Positions 33,301 through 42,743 of a DNA stretch of 64,000 bases are shown here, one piece after another (within the stretch, counting starts at the first letter, position 1; every line of letters begins with the position of its first letter). The notes beneath the pieces are model-generated. The model was not told the origin of the DNA. It made no database searches and was given only the letters and a program-made list of their open reading frames with translations. The stretch is taken from NCBI GenBank assembly GCA_963978905.1, contig OZ022260.1, forward strand, positions 40,794,259 through 40,858,258. Direction: 5' to 3'. A program made the position numbers and the translations under genes. This DNA comes from Trichostrongylus colubriformis (taxonomy: Eukaryota; Nematoda; Chromadorea; Rhabditida; Trichostrongylidae).

Positions 33301-36300
33301 AAGTAATGTCAACGGCATACATACCACGCTACTGAAATGCGTTCAAAATTAAAAGTAACTGGCTATCAATATTTTTTCAAAAATAATTGAAAATTATCAA
33401 GCCACATCATTGAAAATTATATAACAAAATGGAAAGATGTTTGTGCTTCTTAGAATTGAGGAAACTTTGATTTGTAAGGGTACAGGCTAAGAAGTCTTGA
33501 GGAATTAATCAGCATAGATTAATCCGTTTATGGGATGATCCAAATGATCTTCTTCAAATCAGACTCGTGGAGCAATTTGAATACGACTTGACTTACAGAA
33601 TGGCCTCCAAGAACCAGTCAGTGTGCAATGCAATGCTTTCGCGCTTCCATACGTCTCATGCTAACTCACTAATTTAGGGAGAATGGGGCTCTTGATATAC
33701 GGGTGGAAGATGAACCTCCACGTTGACTATTGCTTGTCGGGATAGGCCACGACTATGAGTACTATGAGGAATTGTAGAAAATTTTGGGTGCACTTTTCCC
33801 AAACGTGTATTATACGACTTGGCTACGATCAAAACGGTAGTGATAATTTGAATGGGGCATGACTTAACCTGGAATCGAATTCGCTGACTCTTATCCAACT
33901 ACACACGGTTGCTACATATTAGGTCAATGGATGATCATTAAGCGTTTTCACGCAATATTAATTATACAATAAAATAAAAATGAGAATAGAATTCAGTAGT
34001 TATGCCCACAAATAAAATATCTTCTATGTAAACCAGTATCACTAATTTTATCCATCAAAAACTCATAAATGAAGGGATTGGTAATTAATCAAACCAATGT
34101 TTACTCATCGCATTTTGACAAAAGTAAAAATTACTTCTAAGCGAGCAACTTCCAAAGCCTTTCCTCTTAATCATCCAGTCATCTTTCTTCACTCATCTCC
34201 TTCATTAATCTTTTCTTCCTTCTTTCCTTCTTCATCTTCTTCTTCAATCTTTTCTTTATTGACCCTTTACTTTTTTCAAAGCGCAAAGCTTTTCTTCATG
34301 AATCAAGGCGAGAATAGGAAGAGTAAAATTCTCATCGAAAAAAAAAATCCCTTAAACGATATGAACTGATAAGATGGCAGTTATTGTCTGAAGCGGAAGA
34401 ATCATTGGAAAAGTATCTGTAGAGCACGTGCTTTGCTCAGGTCACTTTTTCATAAGCAAAAACGACTAAATCACTTTTTGCAGCTTTTTATTATCTTGTT
34501 TGAATTACTTTCATATCTCTGACGTTTTTGCAAAGTTTTGAATCGATCAAAGTATACATAACTCCAATTAACGATGACGTGATAGGCGCTGCACTTTGAT
34601 TTTTCGCCACATTCCATCCATAGGCTCGGGTGAAACAGGTTTTTGAGGGATGCCTCTCGAGCTGTGCCCTTTGCAATAAAAAGATCAATAGCGTTCTTGT
34701 CGATTCTGGGGACGTGGAAATATACTAGTGAAGTGTAACGATTAGGGCATGTCTTTGAAGAAATGCTCATCAGGCCGACAGTGGCATGACTGCTTGGCGC
34801 AATGGTAGCGCGTTCGACTCCAGATCGAAAGGTTGGGCGTTCGATCCGCTCAGTGGTCAGAAATTTTGCCAACTATCTGAAGTTGCCTTTTTCCTCGCAG
34901 AGGTGTAATATGTGTGTAGATGTATGGAATGAAGGGTATGTAAACAACTTGTCGTTTTTTGACCGATACTAGCGACAATAAGACAACATTGGTAGATGTA
35001 CGTGGCAATGGGGGGATGAGTAAAACGCAAGCTTGGAAGATATGAGCTTAAGACCCTTTCTTAGTCGTCATATTATCACGTAACAAAATCTTGAGGTTCT
35101 AGGCCGGCAAGTATACGACCTCGGAAAGGAAGGGCAGGATCTGGAAATATAATTTGAGGTTACTGACCGATAATGTATCCATGCTCATGCATTTTTGCCA
35201 TTAACCATCAAATTCAAGCTCTAATTGCTCTGAAGGCAGCATGAGTGATAATTTCGGTTTTCGTGGAGAAGAAGCGCGACTATAGAAAAGACTGAGAGAT
35301 CAAGGAGACAGGAAGCCATGCAAGTTACGGTGACAAGAGCGCCCGAGCTCCTCGTAACGCCTCACGCTGCTGCCCCCTACCTCCCCTCCGCCTCATAAGT
35401 TGCCTATTTACACACAAGTAAGCGCATGAAGTGGTGTGTGTGACTGCGATAAGCCATAAGCTCTTGAGAGAGATTAACACTTCGCTGGAGGAAGGACATC
35501 AGGAAACTCGTCCGCAAGGGCGGGGCATTAGTGGTGGTGGGCGGAGCTTGAACGTCACATGAAAAGCAATTTAAAGAAAGTCTGGGATGGGTAGAGCATT
35601 GGACAAGAAGTAAAGAGCACATATGAGCCAAGTTAAGCTCCGCACACGACGGGCGAAGCCGGAACTGTTATAATCCGTTTTCAAACCGAAAATTGTTGAC
35701 TGGGTTTCAATATGAGTCAACGTGTAGGAAAATGGGTGAGGGATGAATCTCTGAAGGTATGAAAGAGGCCTGGGTGCAGCGGGGGAGCATTTGGGGTGAT
35801 GGGCGGAGTTTGAACGTCACATGGAAAACAACCTGTGGGAATGGGGACAGGTTTAGGATAGGTAGGGCATGGTACAAGAAGTAAAGAGATACATGAGCCA
35901 AGTTAAGCCCTTCCCACAGTGGGCGGAGCGCGATTTGGTGATGGGTACTGAGTAAATTTATAATAAAAAGCAACTGCGATCGACCTACTGACGCCCAATA
36001 CGCGTACAGTAGTGTGCGTCAGCCAGCTGGTAATAAATAAATGGCAAATAAGTAAATAGCAAAAAGGATAACATAGTCTGCCTGGACGGGATACGTGATC
36101 AAGAGAATTTGAAAAGGGGCGCACTCCAAAAGAACTTGTTCGGCCTGATCCTTTTATGGGCATGTTTTGCAAGAAAAGGTGAATTAGTCCATACCCTTGT
36201 GACGCTACCTTTCAATTAATGAGGGAAACATCGATCGCTGCACGCGACCGCACGTGTCACAAGTGTTTATGTGTGATTGGCTCACACATTTCTCTGCTTT

Positions 36301-37338
36301 GCAAGACAAATTTCCACAATAGATGAGGATTTGATCGCAGATGATAGCTTTACTTAATTTTGCTTAATTTGAATTAGATAAAATTTGAGGATTCCTTCAA
36401 CACTAGAACTTAGGTGCCTCGTGTTACCAACATGAATCATATTTTCTCGAAAAGCCCTACCAAACCCACACGTTTACTCGTCGTCAAACAAATTGGGCTG
36501 GAAATTGCCACTTTGTTTTCCATTCCACAAAAACAAATGAGTTACTATAATTGAATAGGTAAAACCGGTTGGATACCTAGAGACGCTGCCTTTTTATTCC
36601 GAACAGTTTTTCAAGGAATCTTGTATATGGCTTCATTTAGGAAATGCGTATAATATAATATGATCAATGACTATGTCATAAGTCCAATTCTTACCGTAGT
36701 AAATCTGCTATGGCCAAGTTCAGTAAATAGAAGTTTGTTATTGATCGTGTTCTGAAAGTAGAACTATTAGATTAGGTAGGCATGGCTGGAATAAAATTAG
36801 GGCTGGGGCTACAAATCGCTGTGAGCCTCGATTAGCATGAGATTGATTCGCTTATGCTATGAGTAATATTCCGTAAATGCAGAATCGCGGTAACTGAGGG
36901 ATTTTGGGCACTCTGAGAAAAGACTGTGGGTACGAGCTTATGGTTAGCAATCCAAAAATGTAGCTAACTTGGGCAGTACGCTAAAAATGTTTGAGCAAAC
37001 CAATACAATACAGAAAGTGGTATGAAATCCAGATATAATGTCGTTTGAAATTTCAGATTTCAAGGACCACATTTTGTACTTACCCTAACCCCACCCGACC
37101 CATCATGAATGGACAGTATCTCTGAAGCTAAATTTTAGAGGATTCTATGACCTCGAATGCGGTTCAAAAAAGTAGTAGAGTAGTAGAGTATGTAACTTAC
37201 CTATGCGTTTTGGATAGAATAGTAAAGATGACTAGAGAGTTTCCCATTAGGGAAAGCATAAAGACAAAGAAGAATATCACACTCAACAGGATATTGTAGC
37301 TGCTCGGTTCGAGTGCACAGTCTTTGCGCATTGTGGAA
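18336..37338 (-). CDS. Cholecystokinin/sulfakinin-type peptide GPCR, multi-exon
   Basis: Spliced class A receptor. Exons on the minus strand are 37338-37201 (TM1), 36751-36695 (TM2), 33331-33237 (TM2-3), 32248-32148 (TM3), 31972-31811 (TM4 and loop 2), 30928 to about 30814 (TM5), possibly 28720-28667, 23879-23739 (loop 3), 22174-22052 (TM6), 19831-19682 (TM7), 19615-19532 and possibly 18368-18336 (tail). Diagnostic residues: GNSLVI in TM1, NLAIADLL in TM2, Cys before TM3 (GPMMCK) and in loop 2 (SWTCDTTK) for the disulfide, ERYYAICRPLQSR, CWLP in TM6, NPVTYCFMNKGFR after TM7. The LQSR after ERY and CFMNK after NPxxY are typical of CCK/gastrin and insect sulfakinin receptors (nematode CKR). It would sit in the plasma membrane, probably of neurons, and signal through G proteins. 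The ligand is inferred. The N-terminal extracellular start and the third loop are incompletely resolved; the first exon seen needs an upstream phase-2 exon unless its own ATG is used. Confidence 0.85.
19532..19615 (-). CDS. Receptor exon, cytoplasmic tail
   Basis: 66 bases after the TM7 exon. Acceptor ATTTCAG, donor AAG/GTAAAG; 28 codons FSRSARVSRKSPTREI and on, Ser/Arg-rich with possible phosphorylation sites. Phase 0 in and out. Confidence 0.75.
19682..19831 (-). CDS. Receptor exon, TM7 and helix 8
   Basis: Acceptor GTTTAG, donor GTATGT. 50 codons: GTPVWHSGLNMALTLLTYIS, then STTNPVTYCFMNKGFR and a basic tail ending TRRRKRT. NPxxY and the CFMNK continuation are intact. Confidence 0.9.
20420..20832. 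mobile_element. 0.42-kb foldback MITE, copy A
   Basis: Long inverted arms beginning aatcgttcacgga. Inside are the family marks ttcacgcgaaaa, gatacagc and a gtccgccgcgg core mirrored on both sides. It is the most diverged of three copies (others at 38932 and 52202). Lies in a receptor intron between TM6 and TM7. Confidence 0.75.
22052..22174 (-). CDS. Receptor exon, TM6
   Basis: Acceptor ATTTCAG, donor GCG/GTACGT. 41 codons: DKILTAKKKVTRML, a hydrophobic helix with AACWLPNHLWWLL, then VRASDLA. CWLP is the TM6 toggle motif. Phase 0 in and out. Confidence 0.9.
23739..23879 (-). CDS. Receptor exon, third intracellular loop
   Basis: Acceptor TTTGCAG, donor CAG/GTTCGT. 47 codons, Ser/Arg-rich and free of hydrophobic runs (SIPSSDKLSVRPRSRF, then MLRSTNQ). 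It leaves phase 0 and joins directly to DKILTAKKK of the TM6 exon, giving the usual basic run before TM6. Confidence 0.65.
24085..24175. repeat. GTTT/GTCT microsatellite
   Basis: Runs of tttg and gtct units over about 90 bases; imperfect. Confidence 0.8.
24833..24960 (+). repeat. Relative of the gctatcgcaatgagg MITE
   Basis: Starts gctatcgcaatgagggg and follows the same order of blocks (catctca, gcacat, atcttg, ggtcaatctgca, aggcgtat) as the minus strand of 37599-37798. The right inverted end is not seen. Confidence 0.5.
26042..27581 (+). mobile_element. Non-autonomous hAT-like element, copy 1
   Basis: 1540 bp. Ends cagggtcaagcgtccagtt on the left and, mirrored, cagggtcaagcctcagttg on the right. 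An exact 8-bp duplication gtcgtcga flanks it (26034-26041, 27582-27589); CAGGG ends plus 8-bp duplications are hAT hallmarks. Poly-C tracts (cgaccccccc) lie near both ends. Inside are two tandem units of about 180 bp (26568-26745 and 26738-26915). No hAT transposase is present. It lies in a receptor intron. Confidence 0.82.
27024..27389 (-). CDS. Unrecognised open frame inside hAT-like copy 1
   Basis: 121 codons. The stretch from about residue 30 to 105 (including ISGYHRGWTLQKQWDE and LVLAATMRTGKTFVF) is also found in the second hAT-like copy at about 46860-47150 with few changes. MRTGKT resembles a nucleotide-binding loop only weakly. It does not look like a hAT transposase; it may be a captured fragment or a decayed element gene. 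Confidence 0.35.
   Translation of the reverse strand: MGTSCMAQSTTKPASTNNSFVGPLTPKPRTETPPEFTDKPWKAISISGYHRGWTLQKQWDESGKLADMDFFHILLRSQVRNLVLAATMRTGKTFVFIENVNEILMHGASRRKADRCFSPSH
28667..28720 (-). CDS. Possible receptor exon in third intracellular loop
   Basis: Acceptor CTATCAG and donor CAG/GTGCCC bound 18 codons, AGLTKRSKAAKTVKPKIQ, strongly basic as expected of this loop. It leaves phase 0, which suits the exon at 23879-23739. No homology supports it. Confidence 0.35.
28940..29060 (-). repeat. tRNA-derived SINE, copy 3 (decayed)
   Basis: Minus-strand B-box-like aggttcaagtcccgtc, preceded by gagtatacagaaagcacg. It is shorter and more diverged than the copy at 15335-15510. Confidence 0.45.
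29602..29760. mobile_element. Short foldback MITE (ggagcgcttgatagg family), copy 2
   Basis: Inverted ends tccatttcggagcgcttgat are mirrored at 29741-29760; the interior matches 14575-14705. Located in the receptor intron between TM5 and TM6. Confidence 0.75.
30814..30928 (-). CDS. Receptor exon, TM5 (3' edge uncertain)
   Basis: Acceptor ATTTCAG. Encodes VLLFIPLCVMISLYGHVIYT and on into the third intracellular loop. Several donors are possible: GTAATG at 30813 (phase 1), GTAAGA at 30732 (phase 1), or earlier GTCAGC / later GTAGCT in phase 0, which would fit the downstream loop exon better. Confidence 0.75.
31811..31972 (-). CDS. Receptor exon, TM4 and second extracellular loop
   Basis: Acceptor TTACAG, donor CTG/GTACGT. 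54 codons: KRAIFTISLVWIFSF (TM4), a short loop with VPYRTSWTCDTTKG supplying the partner cysteine, then LIDFLYQLYVTL entering TM5. Phase 0 in and out. Confidence 0.9.
32148..32248 (-). CDS. Receptor exon, TM3 and ERY motif
   Basis: Acceptor TTCCAG, donor AAG/GTGAGG. Encodes VGVCASAYTLAVIAVERYYA then ICRPLQSRKWKTK. ERY replaces the usual DRY; PLQSR is the CCK-receptor-like second intracellular loop. Phase 1 in, 0 out. Confidence 0.92.
33237..33331 (-). CDS. Receptor exon, end of TM2 to start of TM3
   Basis: Acceptor ATTTCAG, donor GTAAGTC. Encodes SVVCMPLTLLSEL, then WLLGPMMCKAVAFLQ, holding the extracellular Trp and the TM3 disulfide cysteine. Phase 2 in, 1 out. Confidence 0.88.
34788..34859 (+). 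tRNA. tRNA-Trp (anticodon CCA)
   Basis: 72 bases fold as a cloverleaf. The acceptor arm gactgct/agtggtc has two G-T pairs. The D stem is gcgc/gcgc. The anticodon stem ttcga/tcgaa carries loop ctCCAga. The T stem gggcg/cgctc carries loop ttcgatc, and the discriminator is A. CCA is tryptophan. No intron. It lies antisense inside the receptor intron between TM2 and the next exon. The wobble pairs in the acceptor arm leave some chance of a pseudogene. Confidence 0.8.
35510..35935. repeat. Two direct copies of a ~140-bp repeat
   Basis: Blocks gggcggagcttgaacgtcacatg, gaagtaaagag and gagccaagttaagc occur in the same order at about 35525-35660 and 35795-35935. No coding sequence. Confidence 0.6.
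36695..36751 (-). CDS. Receptor exon, TM2
   Basis: Acceptor CTTTCAG, donor GTAAGAA. 57 bp encoding TRSITNFYLLNLAIADLL with the conserved Asp of TM2. Phase 2 in and out. Confidence 0.88.
37201..37338 (-). CDS. Receptor exon, TM1
   Basis: Acceptor TTTTCAG, donor GTAAGT. Encodes a short polar stretch (MRKDCALEPSS) and then a hydrophobic helix ending GNSLVIFTILSKTH; the Asn of GN is the TM1 signature. Phase 2 in and out. The internal ATG could be the start, but most peptide receptors have a longer N-terminus. Confidence 0.85.
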   Translation of the reverse strand, partial: FHNAQRLCTRTEQLQYPVECDILLCLYAFPNGKLSSHLYYSIQNA

Positions 37339-37598
37339 CTGAAAATGAATGTTTGCAAGGGTTCTGAGAGAAAATTCCTAATTGTAAGGACTATGGGATA
37401 TCGGCGAATACGCGATTACACACTCATGAATAACGACAGTTGTTTCTTTTTAAATGTAGACAACTATAAAAAGAAAGCCTGTAGGAAGCGATAGGACCAA
37501 AGGCTCGGAGCAGCGTATCAGCAGTATACGAGGTAATACAAAAAAGCTTTTTCAAATTTACAAAGTGGATATAACGTAATAGCAGTACAAGTGCCCGT

Positions 37599-37798
37599 GC
37601 TATCGCAATGAGGAGGAGGGGAACATCTCATCATGGCCACAATTTTTACCTAACCGCAGAGTGGGAAAAAACCCATCCTTCCTCCACTAAGGCTCAGGCA
37701 AAAATATACGCCTTAATATGCAGATTGACCCCTCAAAGGTCTCTCCAAGATGCCCAAATGTGCACTTTCCATAAGATGCCCCCCCCCTCACTGCGATA
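37599..37798. mobile_element. 200-bp MITE with gctatcgcaatgagg ends
   Basis: Ends gctatcgcaatgagg and ...cctcactgcgatagc form an inverted repeat. Relatives lie at 24833-24960 and, in part, at 48105-48170. It sits just upstream of the first receptor exon found. Confidence 0.6.
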
Positions 37799-38931
37799 GC
37801 ATCCAAGCGCCCTATACGAGGTGCCTGGGAAAAATACAGTTTTTCGATGGTGTAAAATATTTTAAGAATGCAGCAAAATCTATGAATTATCAATCAATGC
37901 ACAGTATACTAAATAGTACCTTAGTCCTATATACTCTGAAAGAACCTAAACCGAAACAAGATTTGCTGATTCTTTCTCGAGTTTTTTAGCATCTTGGCAA
38001 GCATTTCCAGAGGGGAACCTCCTGTAGTCGAAATGCTGTGCACGAAATCAAAATGCTTTCGAAGAAGCTCATGCTTTTTTATTCAATATAAGATCAGTGA
38101 AAAGTAATTTGAGGGCGTAAGGTTCCCATGTGAGAAATACAAAAAGCTCGGAAAAGTCAGAGTCTTGCCTGAGGGAAGAAAGGTATTTCTGCAGCTTACA
38201 TCGAGAAGCTGGTGCCCTACTAATCAAAATCCGACAACTTATAGGTCATTGAGCTCGTCGCATCGAGACGAATCCACCGCTTCCAGTTTTTTTCCAAGGT
38301 ATTCACTTCAAACAGAGTTATGAAGCTGCGAAGGTCTGTGCGGATCAATCCGTCACCAGGTGTCGATTTTTCAAAAAATGTGAGTGGTTTTGTGGGAACG
38401 CAAAGGCATAAGTAACTATGAATAAACATCCCATGTAAGAAATAGGAACACGAATAGCATGAGTAAGTTTAAACAAACAGTATACCTGAAACATCCAGCC
38501 GCAAGGAATACCGGGATGTCTAACATTTTTCTGTTTCTGAGTTCTTTTTTCGTATCTACATACTATTTCAAAATGGAATCAGAAGGCAAAAGTCTCTATT
38601 TTGAAATGTATGGTGAAGGGTTGAGCAGTGAGCAGTCCTAGTCTTTCCTTCAAAGATTCTCTCCCTTTTGTAGGCTGATAGATACGCCTGCAACCAGCAA
38701 TGTTGCACCCTTACTTCATCCAGCGTAACGCTTACTCATTTGGGTGCTAGGGCCATTCAGACGGCGACCAGGCAATAAACCATACTCCCGTCGGACGCAA
38801 CCACGTGACCCTCGCTCCTCTCTCCACCTCTATCTTCTTTCTCACACTTGTTACTGGGTTTCTCGCCCGGCACCGCATGAACCGTGCAATAACGGGGAAG
38901 GGGGAGATTAAATTTAAATGTCAAATGGTGC

Positions 38932-39363
38932 TTAAAGGAATCGTCCACGGAAAATGAGTTTTTGTGTTACCCATATGTTTATGTTGTATTTGCCTAATGT
39001 TGGCCTCATGCAAAATTTCACGCGAAAAAATGTAGATCTGACTGAGATACAGCACCACAAAGTGCGGTCCCAGTGGGCGGGGCCTCCGTGTAAAAGCCTC
39101 GTCCCGTCTTCCGCCGCCGTTGGGAACGGAGAGTGGGACTGTTTACGTAACCTTCTGTTCTTACAATGCGTCTCCGACACGGCGGACGCGGTACGAGGCT
39201 TTTACACGGAGGCCCCGCCCACTGGGACCGCACTTCGTGGTGCTGTATCTCAGCCAGATTCACATTTTTTCGCGTGAAATTTTGCATGAGGCCAACATTA
39301 GGCAAATACAACATAAACATATGGGTAACATAAAAACTCATTTTCCGTGGACGATTCCTTTAA
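38932..39363. mobile_element. 0.43-kb foldback MITE, copy B
   Basis: Almost perfect palindrome: ttaaaggaatcgtccacgga at the left is mirrored at the right end, with arms of about 190 bp around a short centre. Same family as 20420-20832 and 52202-52628. The open frames across it are mirror images of each other. Confidence 0.85.
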
Positions 39364-40045
39364 ACGCTAAGTATCCCATAGAACGACATCTATGTATCTG
39401 TAGGGAGGACAGCGATAGTGCTAGGTCGAAAAGGGACATCTTGTACGATGCTTCAAAGGAATGCATATATTCACTGGTTTTAGTGACAAATGACTAAGGT
39501 TTTAGTGACAAATGACTAACTACACTGCTACTGATTACTCTATCGTAGAAATATCTCTTTGTGCTTGCAAGAGCTGCCTGCAAAGCAGGGGTGTGTACCC
39601 TCATGTCAGGATTTCGCACCGCGGCATGTCGCAAGCGAATCGATGCGGACGAGGTAGAGGCGCCATGTTGTTGGGTCCCGAAGCGATTATAAGTCATGTG
39701 CGTACCGCGCCCCTAGCATTACAGAGAAATCGTTCTAACACACACTGCGTCGCATACCGCTCGTCGTCGTGCGAAATCCTGACTTAAGGGTACACACCCG
39801 CAAAGCAGTAGTAAGTAGGAGGGGGGGGGGGCATAGAACAACAAAAAGGAATTATTGAGGAGGAAGGATATTACGGTATCGAACGTAGCCATGAAGGGCG
39901 TGTGGAGGTGGTCTCAATGGCCGAGCTCATAAAGTGATATGATCTGACAGCGCAAATTCCGGAATGTGGGAATGAGGGCCCCTCATTGTTGAAAGGAAGC
40001 TTGGTATAAAGGGGTTGATTACGAGGACGTAAAGTCTTTTACAGC

Positions 40046-40212
40046 TCAAAATTCTGTTGAGTAATACGGGCAACAGCCAGGAATGGTCGGTAGAAAGTCT
40101 TCTTCATCCGGGTTGACATCCCGGAGAACAATGGGCAGAAAACGAAGCGCAGCTAACACTGCTACGTCCTCATTCTCCCTTCCTAGCATAACTGCATTCC
40201 AAGATTTCCATG
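40046..40212 (-). CDS. Possible exon of an unrecognised gene
   Basis: Acceptor AACTTACAG, then 54 codons and a stop: WKSWNAVMLGRENEDVAVLA, then LRFLPIVLRDVNPDEEDFL and on. The composition is helical and looks coding. Entry phase 1 fits the donor GTGG/GTAAGT of the piece at 40813-40872. No family recognised. Confidence 0.3.
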
Positions 40213-40812
40213 CTGTAAGTTGCAAACGAATCCCCGTTCCAGAACAAAGAAGTCGTGATTCTGTCCGTCGTTTAACGAGGTTTAAGAGAACTCCCAGAAG
40301 AAGACGGGAGGGACAGGGGAAAGACAATGCTGAAAGCGAACGGAGTCTGAAATTTGTTCTCGCGTAGCAAAACTTGTTTGCCCTCTCCTGTAGTCCATTA
40401 GAAGAGGATCATATTTCTGCTTGGAGAACAGTGAACAGCTGCTCTTTGAACGATAATCAACAGATCCCTCAGGAATTTATCCTTGTATTATTCGAAGATT
40501 AGTAAAAACTAATAAGGTAACGATGTTCCGGCAAGATTGATAAGATAGGATGATAATGTTGGATCGAAATTAAATCGAATAATATCATTATTGGTCAACC
40601 CCTTTTTTGAGATGCGCTATTCATCTAAAATCGATATGTGAAATAAGAAGAGGTAAAACACAAATAAACAATTAGCATTCACTCCAGATTCACTTACTCA
40701 AAAAATACCCATTTCTCATGCTTAGCTGGCACCAAAAGGTAACTCAAGTGTAGCAAAATTGCTTGGCTCATGCGGAGGGCGATCTGCGTTGGTATCTCCA
40801 CATGCCACTTAC

Positions 40813-40872
40813 CCACCTTCACCAGCTCATTAATCAGCTTCCTAGAGATCTGAGAAAATGCGGCTTCAGGGT
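40813..40872 (-). CDS. Possible upstream exon of the same unrecognised gene
   Basis: Acceptor TTAACAG (or TTCTCAG at 40849) and strong donor GTAAGTGG. Encodes DPEAAFSQISRKLINEL and VKV. Joins in phase to 40212. A longer reading through the donor to GTAAGTG near 40697 is also open. Confidence 0.28.
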
Positions 40873-41844
40873 CTGTTAATTGAGAGTAATTATATTTATG
40901 TGGAAAAATGCATTGTTCATTTTGTTGCAACCAGTCGACAATAAACAAGTATGACGCCCAGAAACACAACATCCTACTGCCACTGAACAGCTTATTCAGT
41001 TTACTAAATATGGTCGCAGGTTTCGTGTATTATGCAGTAACTATGGTATTGGGTAGTTCGAAAAGTTCTTGCCGTCTAAAATTTTGCATTTTCTATATTA
41101 TATTTTAGTTCTTCTCTAGATTCCAGGGTCGTCTATACCATATTGGGGCCCACTTTTCGCTCTACATATTCAAAAATATTATAGTAACGTAAATGAATTT
41201 GGAATTTTCTGAAGTCTCTAGAACAAAATGGTCAAGTGACAACTATGTCTCACGAACGACCCATTTGTTAAACGCATCGTGGTATGTGATGCGAATCCTA
41301 TTTTGTAGAACAATGACGACGATCTGCCCAATGGGTACAAAGGATAACCTAGAAGCGGTAAGCCTCGTCAGTATAACGGCGGTATGGTGGTCTAGGGCTG
41401 TTCTAATTCACCATAGCTCCATGGATCCCGGGGAAAGTAGGATATTAAAGCGGCCTTCAACGAACATATGGCCTCTTAAGTATTTCAGCCATCCATAATA
41501 AGCAAGCTTGCATCATACCGGCAAAATGTGTAGGCTGATGGTTTTTGTTCTCTATCGATAAGATTTTGGATTAGCCGAGATATGTGCTTCTGAAATTAGA
41601 GGTCGAAAACTTTAGAAGCCTTTCGCACGACCTAATACTAATGGTTATTGTAGGCAGGGATTAAAGAAACTGGGCGGTGTACTAGATGTTTCATTAATTG
41701 TTTATTTGTCTATTTATTTATTCGAAGCCAGCCCGTGTAACCTCTGAGTTATACTCAGCCCCTACTAGATAGCAGTATTGTGCCTATGATGCGTTAAAAG
41801 CTTAACATGGATAGCCTTCTTAATAGATCCGAAAGTTTCAAATA

Positions 41845-42743
41845 TTAGGTTGATTCATAATAAATCGGACAAATGGTAGTGATGATTTCTAGAGATCATA
41901 ACTCAGTAATGAATCAACGAAAATGGACGCGCGAGGTACCGTTGGAATGAGTATGAAAAGCTCTTCAAAGTACCGCAAAATAATCACTCCAAAGTAAATT
42001 CATTCCGCCACAATGCCGCACGATTTCAAGCGGTCCAGAGACCACATCCGCAACGTCATACTATTTATATCGCTATCTGGCCAGGAACCCGCGGATATCG
42101 GCAGACGTCTGATAGAAGTTCACAAGGAGCATGCCCCCGGCAGAAGTACACTGTAGTTGTAGCATTCGAAGTTTGCGTCAGGCGACTATTCCATCGAAGA
42201 CGAAAACCGCGGTTGGTGGAGCGTACACGGCGTAGAGTACTGGAAGCTGGTCGATGAAGGTACCACAGTATCCGTCGACGTCTACGTTCGTCAATTACGA
42301 GAATTGAAGGCCAATATCCAAAGTTCGCTACGGCGGCGGTCACATGTCTACTTCCAGCACGACAACGTGTCTACTTCCACAGACCGCACTTCGCAAGATC
42401 GACCAAGGCCGAGCTGCTGTCGTACAGTTGGACCGTACTTCTATACCCACCGTACTCCCCAGACCTGGCCCCTTCAGATTTCCACCTTTTCTCCCACAGC
42501 CAACGCCACCTGGACGGCCAAGACTTCAAAACTCGCGACGAGGTCAAGGCGGCACTCGGCAACTTCTTCGAGCTCCAGCTTCCGGCCTTCTGGAGCAAGG
42601 GCATTCATGATCTGCCTATACCGTGGCAGAAGGACATCGATAAAGATGGAGTATATTTCAAGTGAATCCCTGTTGTCGTAAAAAAGTTGTACGACAATGA
42701 TTAAAATTGGTCAATTTGTCCGATTTATTATGAATCAACCTAA
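41845..42743 (+). mobile_element. Internally deleted mariner transposon
   Basis: 899 bp with perfect termini of about 30 bp (ttaggttgattcataataaa, mirrored) and TA on both sides. The matching ends suggest a fairly recent insertion. The transposase inside is broken. Confidence 0.9.
42013..42665 (+). pseudogene. Mariner transposase, deleted and frameshifted
   Basis: From ATG, the N-terminal block MPHDFKRSRDHIRNVILFIS and SGDYSIEDENR are readable. The middle third is missing, then EYWKLVDEG, and after frameshifts PPYSPDLAPSDFHLFSHSQ and a C-terminus ending DKDGVYFK before TGA. A full mariner transposase is about 345 residues; this has roughly 215. Of the catalytic triad only the last Asp region is intact. 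Confidence 0.82.

Noticed and set aside
33840..33900. B-box-like ggaatcgaattcg on the minus strand, considered as a tRNA
   Set aside because: No A box, anticodon stem or acceptor pairing could be drawn.
38220..38429. Minus-strand frame with protein-like text (ITLFEVNTLEKNWKRW) ending in a stop, near the receptor 5' end
   Set aside because: No clear acceptor or matching phase with the receptor TM1 exon, and no family recognised.
38954..39341. Pairs of mirror-image frames of about 107 codons on both strands (also near 52218-52628)
   Set aside because: They are the two arms of foldback MITEs read in each direction, not genes.
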